The notes beneath the pieces are model-generated. The model saw nothing but the letters and a program-made list of their open reading frames with translations, ran no database searches and had not been told where the DNA came from. From Bacteroidales bacterium (lineage in GTDB: Bacteria > Bacteroidota > Bacteroidia > Bacteroidales > F082), in NCBI GenBank assembly GCA_014860665.1, contig JACZJI010000135.1:1-38961 (forward strand): a stretch of 38,961 bases of DNA, written 5' to 3'. Each line of letters begins with the position of its first letter. The stretch's first letter is position 1. Below are positions 7,944-16,375 of this stretch, in pieces. Made by a program: the position numbers and the translations under genes.

Positions 7944-8534
7944 ATGAAAAATAATTTCCTGAATAAAATATTACTTTTCGTCACGCTTGTACTAGTTGCC
8001 TTACCCACGTTGGCACAGCATCCTGGACGCTTTACGGATGAAAATAAAATCATCATTTCCGGAGAAAGCAATATTCAGGATTTTGTTGTCAGATACTTTT
8101 TCAAAGGAAAATTAGAAGTAGCCAGTCCCGGAGACTCTGCTCATATATCTCGACAAAATGGTGTAATACAGATACCTGTCGATAAACTCTTGTTCAGTAA
8201 CAGGCATATGCGGGACGACTTTTTGAATCTAGTTCAAGCAGATCAATTTCCTCTTATAAAATTATATTACGATCCTGAAAACCTAAACAAATTTGGGGAC
8301 AATGACACAAAAATGGTTCCTATTACTATTCAAATAACCAATGTAAAGAAAACCTATGAGGTTCCTGTTTCGTTACTTCAAAACGCAAAAACTTACACAA
8401 AACTAAACGGGCAAATTCAAATTAAACTATCTGATTTTAAATTAAAACCTAAAAGATATTTTTTTGGCCTGATTCGCATAAAAGATATGCTAAACATCAA
8501 TTTTATTTTATACTTTTATCACAAAGTTACCTAA
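7944..8534 (+). CDS. YceI-like domain protein (second copy)
   Basis: 196 aa with signal peptide (LPTLAQ-H, cleavage near residue 24). The order of elements follows YceI: an early strand with GESNIQDFVVRY, a central block SNRHMRDDFLNLVQADQFPLI (equivalent to the 'M-x-x-D...K-YP-I' block), a strand ITNVKKTYEVPV, and a final segment LSDFKLKPKRYFFGLIRIKD resembling the family's closing motif. It is clearly diverged from the gene at 6020, so it is not a recent duplicate. It ends 15 bases before the Rrf2 regulator gene, which points to co-transcription. Ligand unknown. Confidence 0.8.
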   Translation: MKNNFLNKILLFVTLVLVALPTLAQHPGRFTDENKIIISGESNIQDFVVRYFFKGKLEVASPGDSAHISRQNGVIQIPVDKLLFSNRHMRDDFLNLVQADQFPLIKLYYDPENLNKFGDNDTKMVPITIQITNVKKTYEVPVSLLQNAKTYTKLNGQIQIKLSDFKLKPKRYFFGLIRIKDMLNINFILYFYHKVT

Positions 8535-8549
8535 ACGCCCCAAACATCA

Positions 8550-8981
8550 ATGCAAGTTAACACATTACAACGGTATGGCCTACGCGTAATGATAGAAATT
8601 GCGATGGATGATGAACAAACTGGAGTTCTTCAAAAGAATATTTCTGTTCGTCAGAACATTTCTTTGCGCTATCTTGACCACATTATCAGAGGGTTAAAAA
8701 CCGCTGGACTTATAAGAAATAAGTCCGGAAGAAAAAGTGGTTATGTGTTAGCGAGGCCTGCATCGGAGATAACAACACTTAATATTTTAAATGCATTTCA
8801 GGCTGATGTTCAAATTGTCGACTGCACTGATGATTATTACGACTGCGAATTAAAAGCGACTTGTAGCGCTAATCCTTTTTGGACAGGATTAAACGATATA
8901 ATTCGGGGCTATCTCGATGGAACAACATTACAGACCTTAATCCAAAGGCAAAAGGACATGAATTCCCGTATAAAAAAATGA
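8550..8981 (+). CDS. Rrf2-family transcriptional regulator with three-cysteine Fe-S motif
   Basis: 143 aa. The N-terminal winged helix has the Rrf2 hallmarks: QRYGLRVMIEIA, then a recognition helix region ISLRYLDHIIRGLKTAGLI and a wing RNKSGRKSGYVLARP. Three cysteines at 92, 99 and 105 (C-x6-C-x5-C) match the position of the IscR/NsrR-type cluster ligands (C92, C98, C104 in E. coli IscR), so it probably senses redox state, iron, oxygen or NO through an Fe-S cluster. It is last in the YceI/barrel/YceI cluster and most likely controls it; an inverted repeat overlaps the cluster's start site. The exact signal cannot be told from sequence. Confidence 0.92.
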   Translation: MQVNTLQRYGLRVMIEIAMDDEQTGVLQKNISVRQNISLRYLDHIIRGLKTAGLIRNKSGRKSGYVLARPASEITTLNILNAFQADVQIVDCTDDYYDCELKATCSANPFWTGLNDIIRGYLDGTTLQTLIQRQKDMNSRIKK

Positions 8982-9029
8982 TCCACTAACTTATTTCTCT
9001 TTTATTTTTCTATTCTTTTTCTTTTGGGA

Positions 9030-9044
9030 TGTGAATTCCTCACA
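9030..9044 (+). repeat. Short dyad upstream of the NhaC gene
   Basis: TGTGA-ATTCC-TCACA, two perfect 5-bp arms with a 5-base spacer, 85 bases before the ATG at 9129. It resembles a CRP/FNR-superfamily half-site pair but has spacer 5 rather than 6, so it is only a candidate operator. Confidence 0.3.
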
Positions 9045-9128
9045 AAAAATGCGTGGAAAAGATTTTTGCCTTAATGTGACTGAAACAAAAATCATTACCT
9101 TGCACGTTTAACCTGAATCGGGCTGCCA

Positions 9129-10598
9129 ATGACAAGAAAAAAACGTGAGCCTTATGTAATTGAGGCAATAATCCCCATTGTTTTTCTAATTATATTACTG
9201 TCTTTCAATGTTATATTTTGGAAAGACACACTACAAGGTGCCAATCAGGTAGCCCTGATGACTGCGGCTGCATTAGCCGGAATTTTGGGGTTTCGCATGG
9301 GTTATACCTGGACTGAGATGCGAGATCAGATTGTAAAAACCATTGGCACAGCCATGCCAGCTATACTAATTCTACTTTTGATTGGTGCGATTGCCGGAAC
9401 CTGGATGATTAGTGGAGTTGTACCGGCACTTATTTATTATGGACTTAAAGTTTTACATCCCAGTATTTTTCTTTTTGCAGCCGTGATCACATGCAGTGTA
9501 GTTTCAGTCGCCACAGGAAGTTCCTGGTCAACCATTGCAACAATTGGGGTGGCTTTGCTGGGAATTGGTGATGCTATGGGTTATGAAAAAGCTATTGTGG
9601 CAGGAGCCATTGTATCAGGAGCCTATTTCGGAGATAAAGTCTCTCCTTTGTCAGACACCACAAACCTTGCCCCAGCAGTTTCCGGCACCGATCTCTTTAC
9701 ACATGTCAAGTATATGATGTACACTACGGTTCCTTCAATGTCAATAACATTAATCATTTTTTTGGTTATGGGATTTTTATTTCATCCTACTGAAACAGCA
9801 GCCCACGTTGAAGAAGTACAGTCGACTATCACACGGACTTTTAACATTAACCCATGGCTATTCCTTGTCCCGATAATTTTATTTGTTGTCATCATAAAAA
9901 AAATGCCCCCTCTCCCTGCATTAAGTGTAGGTGTTGTTTTAGGAGCTATAGCTGCTGTAATATTTCAACCTCATATTATTGAACAGACAACACATATTAC
10001 GAACAACTATGCAAAAGCCTCATACATAGGAGTTATGCAGGCTATTTACGGGCATACATCGATTGAAACAGGAAATCAGACTATGAACGATTTGTTTATA
10101 ACCGGTGGGATGTCCGGAATGCTGGAAACAATTTGGTTAATTCTTTCAGCCATGGTTTTTGGAGGAGTTATGGAGGCCAACGGAATGTTACGAAAACTTA
10201 CGCGTTCCATTCTAAAACTGGTTAAAACAGATGCATCTCTGATCACTTCGACAGCTGCCTCTTGTATTTTCTTCAATATCACGGCTTCAGATCAATATAT
10301 TTCCATTGTTGTTCCTGGGGAAATGTACCACGATGCTTTTCAGGACAGGGGTTTAAAACCGGAAGTTTTAAGCCGAACACTTGAAGATGCCGGGACAGTA
10401 ACATCAGTACTGGTTCCATGGAATACAGGTGGGGCAACCCAGGCAAGAGTCCTTGGTGTGCCAACACTTCACTATCTGCCTTATGCGTTTTTTAACTTAA
10501 TCAGCCCATTAATGACGGTGTTTTTTGCCTATATGAATATTAAAATCAGGCGCTTTAAGGATGATAAAGAAAAACCTGAGCTAGCGGAAAAAAAATAA
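9129..10598 (+). CDS. nhaC: NhaC-family Na+/H+ antiporter
   Basis: 489 aa inner-membrane protein with about 11-12 hydrophobic segments. NhaC features include the early FRMGYTWTEM stretch, the conserved GSSWSTIATIGVALLGIG segment (about 133-150), GAYFGDKVSPLSDTTNLAPA (about 165-184) with the acidic and polar residues that line the ion path, and a later TASDQYISIVVPGEMY and DAGTVTSVLVPWNTGG. Length fits the family. It should exchange cytoplasmic Na+ for external H+; some relatives exchange other pairs (malate/lactate), which the sequence does not exclude. It is a single gene, same strand as the Rrf2 cluster, with a 147-base gap in which a candidate -7 (TACCTTGC at 9096-9103) and a short dyad are seen. 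Confidence 0.92.
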   Translation: MTRKKREPYVIEAIIPIVFLIILLSFNVIFWKDTLQGANQVALMTAAALAGILGFRMGYTWTEMRDQIVKTIGTAMPAILILLLIGAIAGTWMISGVVPALIYYGLKVLHPSIFLFAAVITCSVVSVATGSSWSTIATIGVALLGIGDAMGYEKAIVAGAIVSGAYFGDKVSPLSDTTNLAPAVSGTDLFTHVKYMMYTTVPSMSITLIIFLVMGFLFHPTETAAHVEEVQSTITRTFNINPWLFLVPIILFVVIIKKMPPLPALSVGVVLGAIAAVIFQPHIIEQTTHITNNYAKASYIGVMQAIYGHTSIETGNQTMNDLFITGGMSGMLETIWLILSAMVFGGVMEANGMLRKLTRSILKLVKTDASLITSTAASCIFFNITASDQYISIVVPGEMYHDAFQDRGLKPEVLSRTLEDAGTVTSVLVPWNTGGATQARVLGVPTLHYLPYAFFNLISPLMTVFFAYMNIKIRRFKDDKEKPELAEKK

Positions 10599-10658
10599 AG
10601 CAATAGTTTTAGTGGCACCTCCCAATGCTATTATTCTAAGGTATTCAGGCTATTTTTA

Positions 10659-10666
10659 TAATTTTG
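10659..10666 (+). promoter_or_regulatory. Candidate -7 element for the GT4/flippase pair
   Basis: TAATTTTG matches TAnnTTTG, 78 bases before the ATG at 10745. No clear -33 TTTG is seen. Confidence 0.45.
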
Positions 10667-10744
10667 CATACGTGGGCTGATTCCAATAAGCAGAATTATA
10701 ACACATCAAAAAATCAGTAAGTAAAGGAAAAATCCTTCTATAAA

Positions 10745-11881
10745 ATGAATATACTTTTGGTAAGTTGCTGGTTTCCCAATTCAGAAAATCCTCAACAGGG
10801 TTCATTTATTTTGGACCATGCCAAAAGTTTGTCTTTTGCATCTATTAATTGCAAAGTTCTGTACATACATATTCACAAGGGAAACAGGTTCATCCAGAAA
10901 CAAATCAAAAATTATTCGATCGATAATGTTGAGGTTATAGAATTTGATATTCAATCACGATTTTGGAAATACCTGTTTCAGTTCCCAATATTTTTAAAAA
11001 AAACGGTATTACATCTTGCTGAAAATGATGCAGTAAAAAAGGCGGATGTCATTCATAGTCATGCAATTTTTCCTGCTGGAATTTTCGGATGGCATTTATC
11101 GAAAAAATACAAGAAACCTTTTGTAATAACCGAACATTGGAGTAGAGCAGTATCGTTCTTAAAAAAACATCCGCTGGGATTTTTAGGAAAAAGGATTTAC
11201 CAAAATGCTGATGCGCTTATTTTTGTTTCTGAGTCACTAAGAGAAAAAGTTTCTAAAAGAATTAATTCACAGAATGTGTTTGTGATTCCGAATCCTATTG
11301 ATGGCAATTTATTTCATTACGAACCGAAGCCTGAGCCCGTGCCTGTTCGCTGTACTTTAGTTGCTACCTGGAAAAAAAGAAGCCCTAAAAGAGGAGACAT
11401 AGTTCTGGAAGCTCTTCGAAGTCTGCAAAAGAAAATTTCAGTTCCGTTTCAGATTGACTTCGTAGGGGAAGGAGACGCTTTAGAGGATTATAAAAAGATT
11501 GTTGATGAACACAATCTCCCTGTTAACTTTTGCGGCTACGAGACAAAAGAAGTTCTTGCCAAAAGACTACAGAACAGCCACTTATTTCTTCACCCCACCG
11601 AGTCAGAAACTTTTGGTATTGTAATCTTTGAAGCACTGAAAACCGGCACCCCAGTATTGGCTTCAGACTTGGATGTTTTCAGGCCTTATATTAATTCCCA
11701 AAATGGAAAATTAATAAAAAATGATGTCGAATCCTGGCAAAATGCCATTTTGGAAGCCTTTAGCAAGCAATACAATTATCAAAAAATAGCTGAGGAATTT
11801 AAAATGCCCTTTTCGCAATCTGAAGTTGCTTTTAAAACCAAAGATGTATATGAAAAGGTAATTGATAAGATGAAAAAATAA
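10745..11881 (+). CDS. GT4-family glycosyltransferase
   Basis: 378 aa, cytoplasmic or peripheral. The N-terminal Rossmann half starts with MNILLVSCWFPNSENPQQGSF and has an HSHAIFPAG segment. The linker VFVIPNPID (about 178-186) begins the nucleotide-sugar domain, and the EX7E-type motif ESETFGIVIFEALKTGTPV (about 280-298) binds the donor. This is the GT-B, retaining GT4 arrangement used for lipopolysaccharide or capsule sugars. Sugar and acceptor are unknown. A flippase gene follows after 38 bases on the same strand, so the two probably form a polysaccharide-export operon. Confidence 0.92.
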   Translation: MNILLVSCWFPNSENPQQGSFILDHAKSLSFASINCKVLYIHIHKGNRFIQKQIKNYSIDNVEVIEFDIQSRFWKYLFQFPIFLKKTVLHLAENDAVKKADVIHSHAIFPAGIFGWHLSKKYKKPFVITEHWSRAVSFLKKHPLGFLGKRIYQNADALIFVSESLREKVSKRINSQNVFVIPNPIDGNLFHYEPKPEPVPVRCTLVATWKKRSPKRGDIVLEALRSLQKKISVPFQIDFVGEGDALEDYKKIVDEHNLPVNFCGYETKEVLAKRLQNSHLFLHPTESETFGIVIFEALKTGTPVLASDLDVFRPYINSQNGKLIKNDVESWQNAILEAFSKQYNYQKIAEEFKMPFSQSEVAFKTKDVYEKVIDKMKK

Positions 11882-11919
11882 TAATTTTAAATCTTTAAAC
11901 ACTTTATAAAAACTAGTTT

Positions 11920-13407
11920 ATGGGGATGGTAATCAAACAGGGATTTTATAACTCCGTATGGATGTTCCTGGGAATTGTGATAGGTTATGTAAATACCATC
12001 CTTTTGTTTCCTATCTTTTTAACAGCTGACCAGTTTGGTTTAACAAGAGTTCTTTGGGCGGCTGGTTCAGTCTTTGCCCAATTTGCATTACTGGGAGGCC
12101 CCCAGGTTTTAATAAAATTCTTTACAGACTTTGATGAAAAGCCCAAACAGCGAGGTGGCTTTTTTATGCTCATGCTTATTATTCCACTAGTTGGTTTTAT
12201 TATTTTTCTGTTGGCCGGGACACTGTTTAAAGGGGCAATCGTAAAATCCTATGCCACTCAAAGTACTTTGTTTGCAGACAATTTTACATATATCTACATC
12301 ATCACTTTTTTCTTCATGTATTTTAACATGCTTGAGGCATACCTCCGCGCATTGTTCAAAACCACTGTGGCTGCCTTTCTGAAAAATGTGATGCTTCGTA
12401 TACTATGGCTCGGTCTGATTATTTTATACCAACAAAAACTCATAAACTTCGAGACATTCATTTTCTGGTTTGTTAATGCTTATGGCGTTATATTGTTTTT
12501 CCTGATTATTTACGCTATTGCTCTCAAACAGTTGAAAATTTCTTTCAGAATGAATTTCCTGACCGCCAAACGAATTAAGACAATGGGTGAATTTGGATTG
12601 TATGTTATTCTGGGAGGAAGTACTGCTTATCTGGCCAATTATATAGACGTTTTAATGGTAGGAGGAATGATCGATTTAAAAAGTGTTGCATTTTATTCGG
12701 TTGCTTTCTATCTGGGTACTGTAATTTTGTTACCTTTCAACGGAACAAGCAATATTCTGATTCCCATTATATCAGAAGGTTTTTCAAAAAATAATTTACC
12801 AAGAGTCAAAGAAATTTATCAGGGAGCCTCTATTAATTTGAGCCTTGTCAGCATGCTGATTTTCTTGGGTGTATGGCTCAATGCTGATAGCATCTTCCGG
12901 TTATTGCCTCCCTCCTACGCCAGCGGTAAGTATGTATTGCTTTACATTGCCCTGGCAAAGCTATTTGGCGCTTCCATGGGGGTGAATGGGTTTGTGCTGC
13001 AATTTTCGCCTTATTTCAGAAAACTTTTGTGGTTCAATATCGCTTTTCTCGTTTTTGTGGTTATTTCCAACTATCTTCTCATTCCGCCAATGGGGATTGT
13101 CGGTGCGGCGCTGGCGACATTTTTATCTCAGGTTCTTGTCAACATAATTCAGATACTGTATATCAAATCGAAGATGGGAATGTTCCCTTTCCGATTGCGG
13201 AATCTTAAAATATTGTTTTTGGGAATTGCTGTTTATTTGATAGTCGGAGAAATTCCATCGCAGCCAAATGTATTTATTGACATCGTATTACGTTCCCTGA
13301 TAATAATCGTTCTTTATCTGCCAGCCGCTTATTTCTGGCATGCTTCCGAAGAGTACACAGGTTTTGTCAAAAAATATATTAAGCTGGCTGTCGAGAAGTT
13401 TAAATAA
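11920..13407 (+). CDS. Wzx-like polysaccharide flippase (MOP superfamily)
   Basis: 495 aa polytopic membrane protein with about 12-14 helices spread over the whole length and short loops. The first helices (FYNSVWMFLGIVIGYVNTIL) and the recurring 'FGLTRVLWA' and 'GGSTAYLANYIDVLMVGG' patterns are typical of polysaccharide flippases that move undecaprenyl-linked repeat units to the periplasmic face. It follows a GT4 gene and its stop is one base from the stop of a convergent GT2 gene, with no terminator between. Start is ATG 11920; ATG 11926 is an alternative. Substrate unknown. Confidence 0.9.
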   Translation: MGMVIKQGFYNSVWMFLGIVIGYVNTILLFPIFLTADQFGLTRVLWAAGSVFAQFALLGGPQVLIKFFTDFDEKPKQRGGFFMLMLIIPLVGFIIFLLAGTLFKGAIVKSYATQSTLFADNFTYIYIITFFFMYFNMLEAYLRALFKTTVAAFLKNVMLRILWLGLIILYQQKLINFETFIFWFVNAYGVILFFLIIYAIALKQLKISFRMNFLTAKRIKTMGEFGLYVILGGSTAYLANYIDVLMVGGMIDLKSVAFYSVAFYLGTVILLPFNGTSNILIPIISEGFSKNNLPRVKEIYQGASINLSLVSMLIFLGVWLNADSIFRLLPPSYASGKYVLLYIALAKLFGASMGVNGFVLQFSPYFRKLLWFNIAFLVFVVISNYLLIPPMGIVGAALATFLSQVLVNIIQILYIKSKMGMFPFRLRNLKILFLGIAVYLIVGEIPSQPNVFIDIVLRSLIIIVLYLPAAYFWHASEEYTGFVKKYIKLAVEKFK

Positions 13408-13408
13408 T

Positions 13409-14422
13409 TCAGGTCCCGTTTAGTCTCTTTTTCACTTTGTTCCATTGAAACCATGGAATATGAAACCATGAAAACAAAATCCCGGTCTTAGCTTTTATTC
13501 TCCATATCAACAAAAGGGATGGCCAATGGGTAAACGAACGAAAATAATATTCTCTGGCTTTTTTCCAATTATGTGATTGTAGTTGATAATTTCCGCTACG
13601 CACCAAAATTTTTGTAAGTTGAATTTCCCAGTGCTTTTTGATATTTGATTTTCCAAATGGTAAAATCTCCTTTAAAGAAGATGAAAGTTCATCATAAACC
13701 TTTTCAAACACCGGATTCATTGTTTCTGTCAAAACAACAATACGTTGCTTTGTAGATTGTGACATGTGTCTCCTCCAGGTAGCCAGAACTTCAGGAACAA
13801 AAACAAAAGTACCCTTTTGCGCCAGTTTTAACCAGGTTGGATAATCCACAGTCGGGAGGCCTTCGACTTTCTCAAAACCTCCACAATCCAACAAAGTACT
13901 TCTACGAACGGAAGCTCCTTGTGCCGGTATAAAACATCTGAAAAACAATTCCTTAAGGCCATTTCCGATCGGTTTGTTTTCATAGATATCTTTTTCAAAC
14001 TGATTTTTAGGAATTATTGGTGCTTCCCACAAATAGCCTGATTCATCAACTCGTACACGATTAAAAGAAAGAATAGAATCAGGACTTTCAGCAAAAGCTT
14101 TATGATGTGCTGCAAGCAAACCGGGTTCAGCATAATCATCGCCCTCAAGAATGGTTACATAGGTTCCCTGTGCCTTTGACAGTAAAAAATTATAATTTTC
14201 TGCTAACCGGCCTGCCCCTTTATTTTCCTGATAAAAATATTTTACTCGATTGTCTCTCAGGAAGGGAGCTATTTTTTCACCAGTACCGTCTGTGGACCCA
14301 TCATCCAGAATAAGCAATTCCCAGTTCCCGTAGGTTTGTGACAAAACTGATTTAACACATTGCTGAATGTAGTCAGCATGATTGTATGTCGGACAGACTA
14401 TTGAAAACATTAAGTCACTCAT
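13409..14422 (-). CDS. GT2-family glycosyltransferase
   Basis: 337 aa, GT-A fold. The N-terminus MSDLMFSIVCPTYNHADYI leads to LLILDDGSTDGT (about 41-52) and the metal-binding region LEGDDYAEPG. A His/Arg-containing ATWRRHMSQST segment lies in the second half. The chosen start is the ATG at 14422; an in-frame TTG at 14449 would add nine residues with no family support. It is the last gene of a minus-strand operon (GT2, methyltransferase, GT2). Its 3' end sits one base from the flippase stop. Acceptor and donor sugars cannot be inferred. Confidence 0.92.
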   Translation of the reverse strand: MSDLMFSIVCPTYNHADYIQQCVKSVLSQTYGNWELLILDDGSTDGTGEKIAPFLRDNRVKYFYQENKGAGRLAENYNFLLSKAQGTYVTILEGDDYAEPGLLAAHHKAFAESPDSILSFNRVRVDESGYLWEAPIIPKNQFEKDIYENKPIGNGLKELFFRCFIPAQGASVRRSTLLDCGGFEKVEGLPTVDYPTWLKLAQKGTFVFVPEVLATWRRHMSQSTKQRIVVLTETMNPVFEKVYDELSSSLKEILPFGKSNIKKHWEIQLTKILVRSGNYQLQSHNWKKAREYYFRSFTHWPSLLLIWRIKAKTGILFSWFHIPWFQWNKVKKRLNGT

Positions 14423-14467
14423 GTTCGTCTTCTTACTGATATGATCCAAATTTATACATGATCAGAT

Positions 14468-15157
14468 TTATATTTTCTCGGCTTTAATAACCCACTGAAC
14501 AGTTATTAATTCTTCATAAGCTTTTGGCTGAAAAATTGCCAATGAAATAATCCGTGAGAAAAATCTTCCAGGGAATTTTTTCCAACGATTCCGTGGATCG
14601 GAATAAAGTGTTTTAACAGAAAAACCGCTTTGTTCAAGCATTTCAACAATACTTTTTTTTGTAAAAAAGCGAAGATGTCCTTGATCCATAATACCAAAAT
14701 CACGGTATTTCCAAATTCCTTTCACTAATAAATCAGTGATAACGCCCAGGTTCCTGACATTGGGAATACTGATCAAAACTTTACCTTTATCATCCAAAAT
14801 ACGATAGACTTCTGCTAAAACGTTCCATGGATTTACAGTATGTTCCAACGAATCAGCCAGAATTATCCAATTATAGCTTTTAGAGGGTAATTTGGGCAGC
14901 CACTCTTCTGCTTCTCCGACGTAAACTTTGTTTAAATATTTTTTTGCTTCATAAGCAATATGTTGGACAATCTCAATTCCATCATACTGGATTGGCTTCT
15001 TCTGTTCTATAATCCTGGCCCCCAAGGTACCAGTGGCACAGCCGATATCAAGTATAACCCCTGGGTTTTCTGGCAGTAGGTTTACAATTTCCTTATTATA
15101 AAACGAAAAATAGCTATCTGATATTTTTTTATTGTGAATCTCCTTAATTGAGTCCAT
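14468..15157 (-). CDS. Class I SAM-dependent methyltransferase
   Basis: 229 aa. Motif I GVILDIGCATGTLGARI (about 34-50) binds S-adenosylmethionine. Motif II is YNWIILADSLEHTVNPW (about 95-111), with the DxLEH pattern of Methyltransf_11/23 members, and motif III is the KGKVLISIPNVRN block. The C-terminal part, with GHLRFFTKKSI and FSVKTLYSD, matches methyltransferases common in polysaccharide clusters. It lies between two GT2 genes (23 and 45 bases away), so it probably methylates a sugar or a lipid-linked glycan; position-based inference. Confidence 0.88.
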   Translation of the reverse strand: MDSIKEIHNKKISDSYFSFYNKEIVNLLPENPGVILDIGCATGTLGARIIEQKKPIQYDGIEIVQHIAYEAKKYLNKVYVGEAEEWLPKLPSKSYNWIILADSLEHTVNPWNVLAEVYRILDDKGKVLISIPNVRNLGVITDLLVKGIWKYRDFGIMDQGHLRFFTKKSIVEMLEQSGFSVKTLYSDPRNRWKKFPGRFFSRIISLAIFQPKAYEELITVQWVIKAEKI

Positions 15158-15180
15158 AGATTAAGTATTTAAAACTAAAA

Positions 15181-16209
15181 TCAAAGATTAAAAATCTTGC
15201 GGGCATCAAATAAATCTTCCCTATTTACGCGTTCTTTTCCGGACAACTTCCACAAATGTCTAACAAATGTCCACAAAGATGAAAATGAATACCACCGTTT
15301 CCACCAAACATTGAAGACAGCGTGCAATATAAAGCCTGGTTTCCATAGTAGAAATATAAATGGCTTCATCCATTTCTTCATATCCACAATCCTGTTCAGA
15401 TAATGAATAAAGAAAAGAGGTAATTGGGACTCGGGAGAAACATGTTTTATGGAAGTACTTACCTTATGGTAAATTACAGATTCAAATGCCACCCCCATTT
15501 TGATATGAAGATGTCTCATTTGTTTTGAAAAATAATAATCTTCCTCTCCAAAAAAGAAATCCTCATTCAAAAAAATCCCATTCTCCGGTAGACTTTTATC
15601 CATTAACAAAGCACAACCTGTTATAAAACTAATTTGCTGAATTCCTTCGTTCGGTAATAGATTTCGAGGCTGTTTATGACCGATGTATTTTCTTTCACCC
15701 CACCATTTTAAAAATCCTCCGGCATTCCAGACCATATTTTTTTGCTCGGCATAACAAATCAAAGGGGTCCAGACTTTGTAATCAGTGAATTTTTTCGCTG
15801 CTTGAAGTAAACTCACAAGAGAATTATCCGGAATAATGGTATCGTTATTCAAAAGAAGAAACCTGTCAAACCGAGTAGGGAATTTATTCAGCGCAAAACG
15901 AACAGCGGCATTGTTACCCTTTGCAAAACCTAAATTCTCCCCGTTTTCAAGAATACATATTCCAGTATTATCGTTTTGAATCGAGGTAATCCACTCTGAA
16001 TTTCTTGCATCAAAATGCGAAAATTCAGTTTTTTGTTCATTTAACCATTTTTTAATACGCGAAATGGAATGATCTTCAGAACCATTATCTGTGATAAAAA
16101 TTGTTGAATTAATTGTACGGGTTGCCTTCAGAAGCGAATCCAAACACTCCAGTGTATCAGGAACATTATTCCAGTTCAGTACTATAATGGCCAATGCTTC
16201 GTTTTCCAT
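15181..16209 (-). CDS. GT2-family glycosyltransferase (rhamnosyltransferase-like)
   Basis: 342 aa. The N-terminus ALAIIVLNWNNVPDTLECL and the ITDNGSEDHS segment are typical of WbbL/rhamnosyltransferase-like GT2 proteins. The DXD-equivalent is FLLLNNDTIIP (about 120-130), followed by ENGIFLNEDFFFGEEDYYFS with acidic catalytic residues. The C-terminal 60 residues carry amphipathic/hydrophobic stretches. The start is ATG 16209; the in-frame TTG at 16218 is less likely. It is the first gene of the GT2-methyltransferase-GT2 operon and is divergent from the gpsA-like gene. Rhamnose as donor is only a family resemblance. Confidence 0.9.
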   Translation of the reverse strand: MENEALAIIVLNWNNVPDTLECLDSLLKATRTINSTIFITDNGSEDHSISRIKKWLNEQKTEFSHFDARNSEWITSIQNDNTGICILENGENLGFAKGNNAAVRFALNKFPTRFDRFLLLNNDTIIPDNSLVSLLQAAKKFTDYKVWTPLICYAEQKNMVWNAGGFLKWWGERKYIGHKQPRNLLPNEGIQQISFITGCALLMDKSLPENGIFLNEDFFFGEEDYYFSKQMRHLHIKMGVAFESVIYHKVSTSIKHVSPESQLPLFFIHYLNRIVDMKKWMKPFIFLLWKPGFILHAVFNVWWKRWYSFSSLWTFVRHLWKLSGKERVNREDLFDARKIFNL

Positions 16210-16265
16210 GAAACGCAATTACAAAACAAAAAATGAGACCATTATGCCGTCGTCCCATCCATCAG

Positions 16266-16273
16266 CAAAGATA
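16266..16273 (-). promoter_or_regulatory. Candidate -7 element for the GT2-methyltransferase-GT2 operon
   Basis: Read on the minus strand this is TATCTTTG, a TAnnTTTG match followed by C. It lies 57 bases upstream of the ATG at 16209. Confidence 0.45.
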
Positions 16274-16342
16274 AAAAGATTCACCCTGCCCGCGCCGGAG
16301 GAGCGAAAACGTTTTATCTTACTCCTAACTCGAAATAATTCT

Positions 16343-16350
16343 TAGCTTTG
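16343..16350 (+). promoter_or_regulatory. Candidate -7 element for the gpsA-like gene
   Basis: TAGCTTTG followed by C matches TAnnTTTG and gives a leader of about 20 bases before ATG 16376. It supports that ATG over the in-frame TTG at 16361. A second TAnnTTTG match lies at 16356-16363 but would leave almost no leader. Confidence 0.45.
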
Positions 16351-16375
16351 CACACTATTTTTGGAATTCCGGTAC

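Noticed and set aside
16306..16315. AAAACGTTTT palindrome between divergent GT2 and gpsA genes
   Set aside because: A 10-bp AT-rich palindrome is expected by chance, and it does not sit on either -7 element in a telling way.
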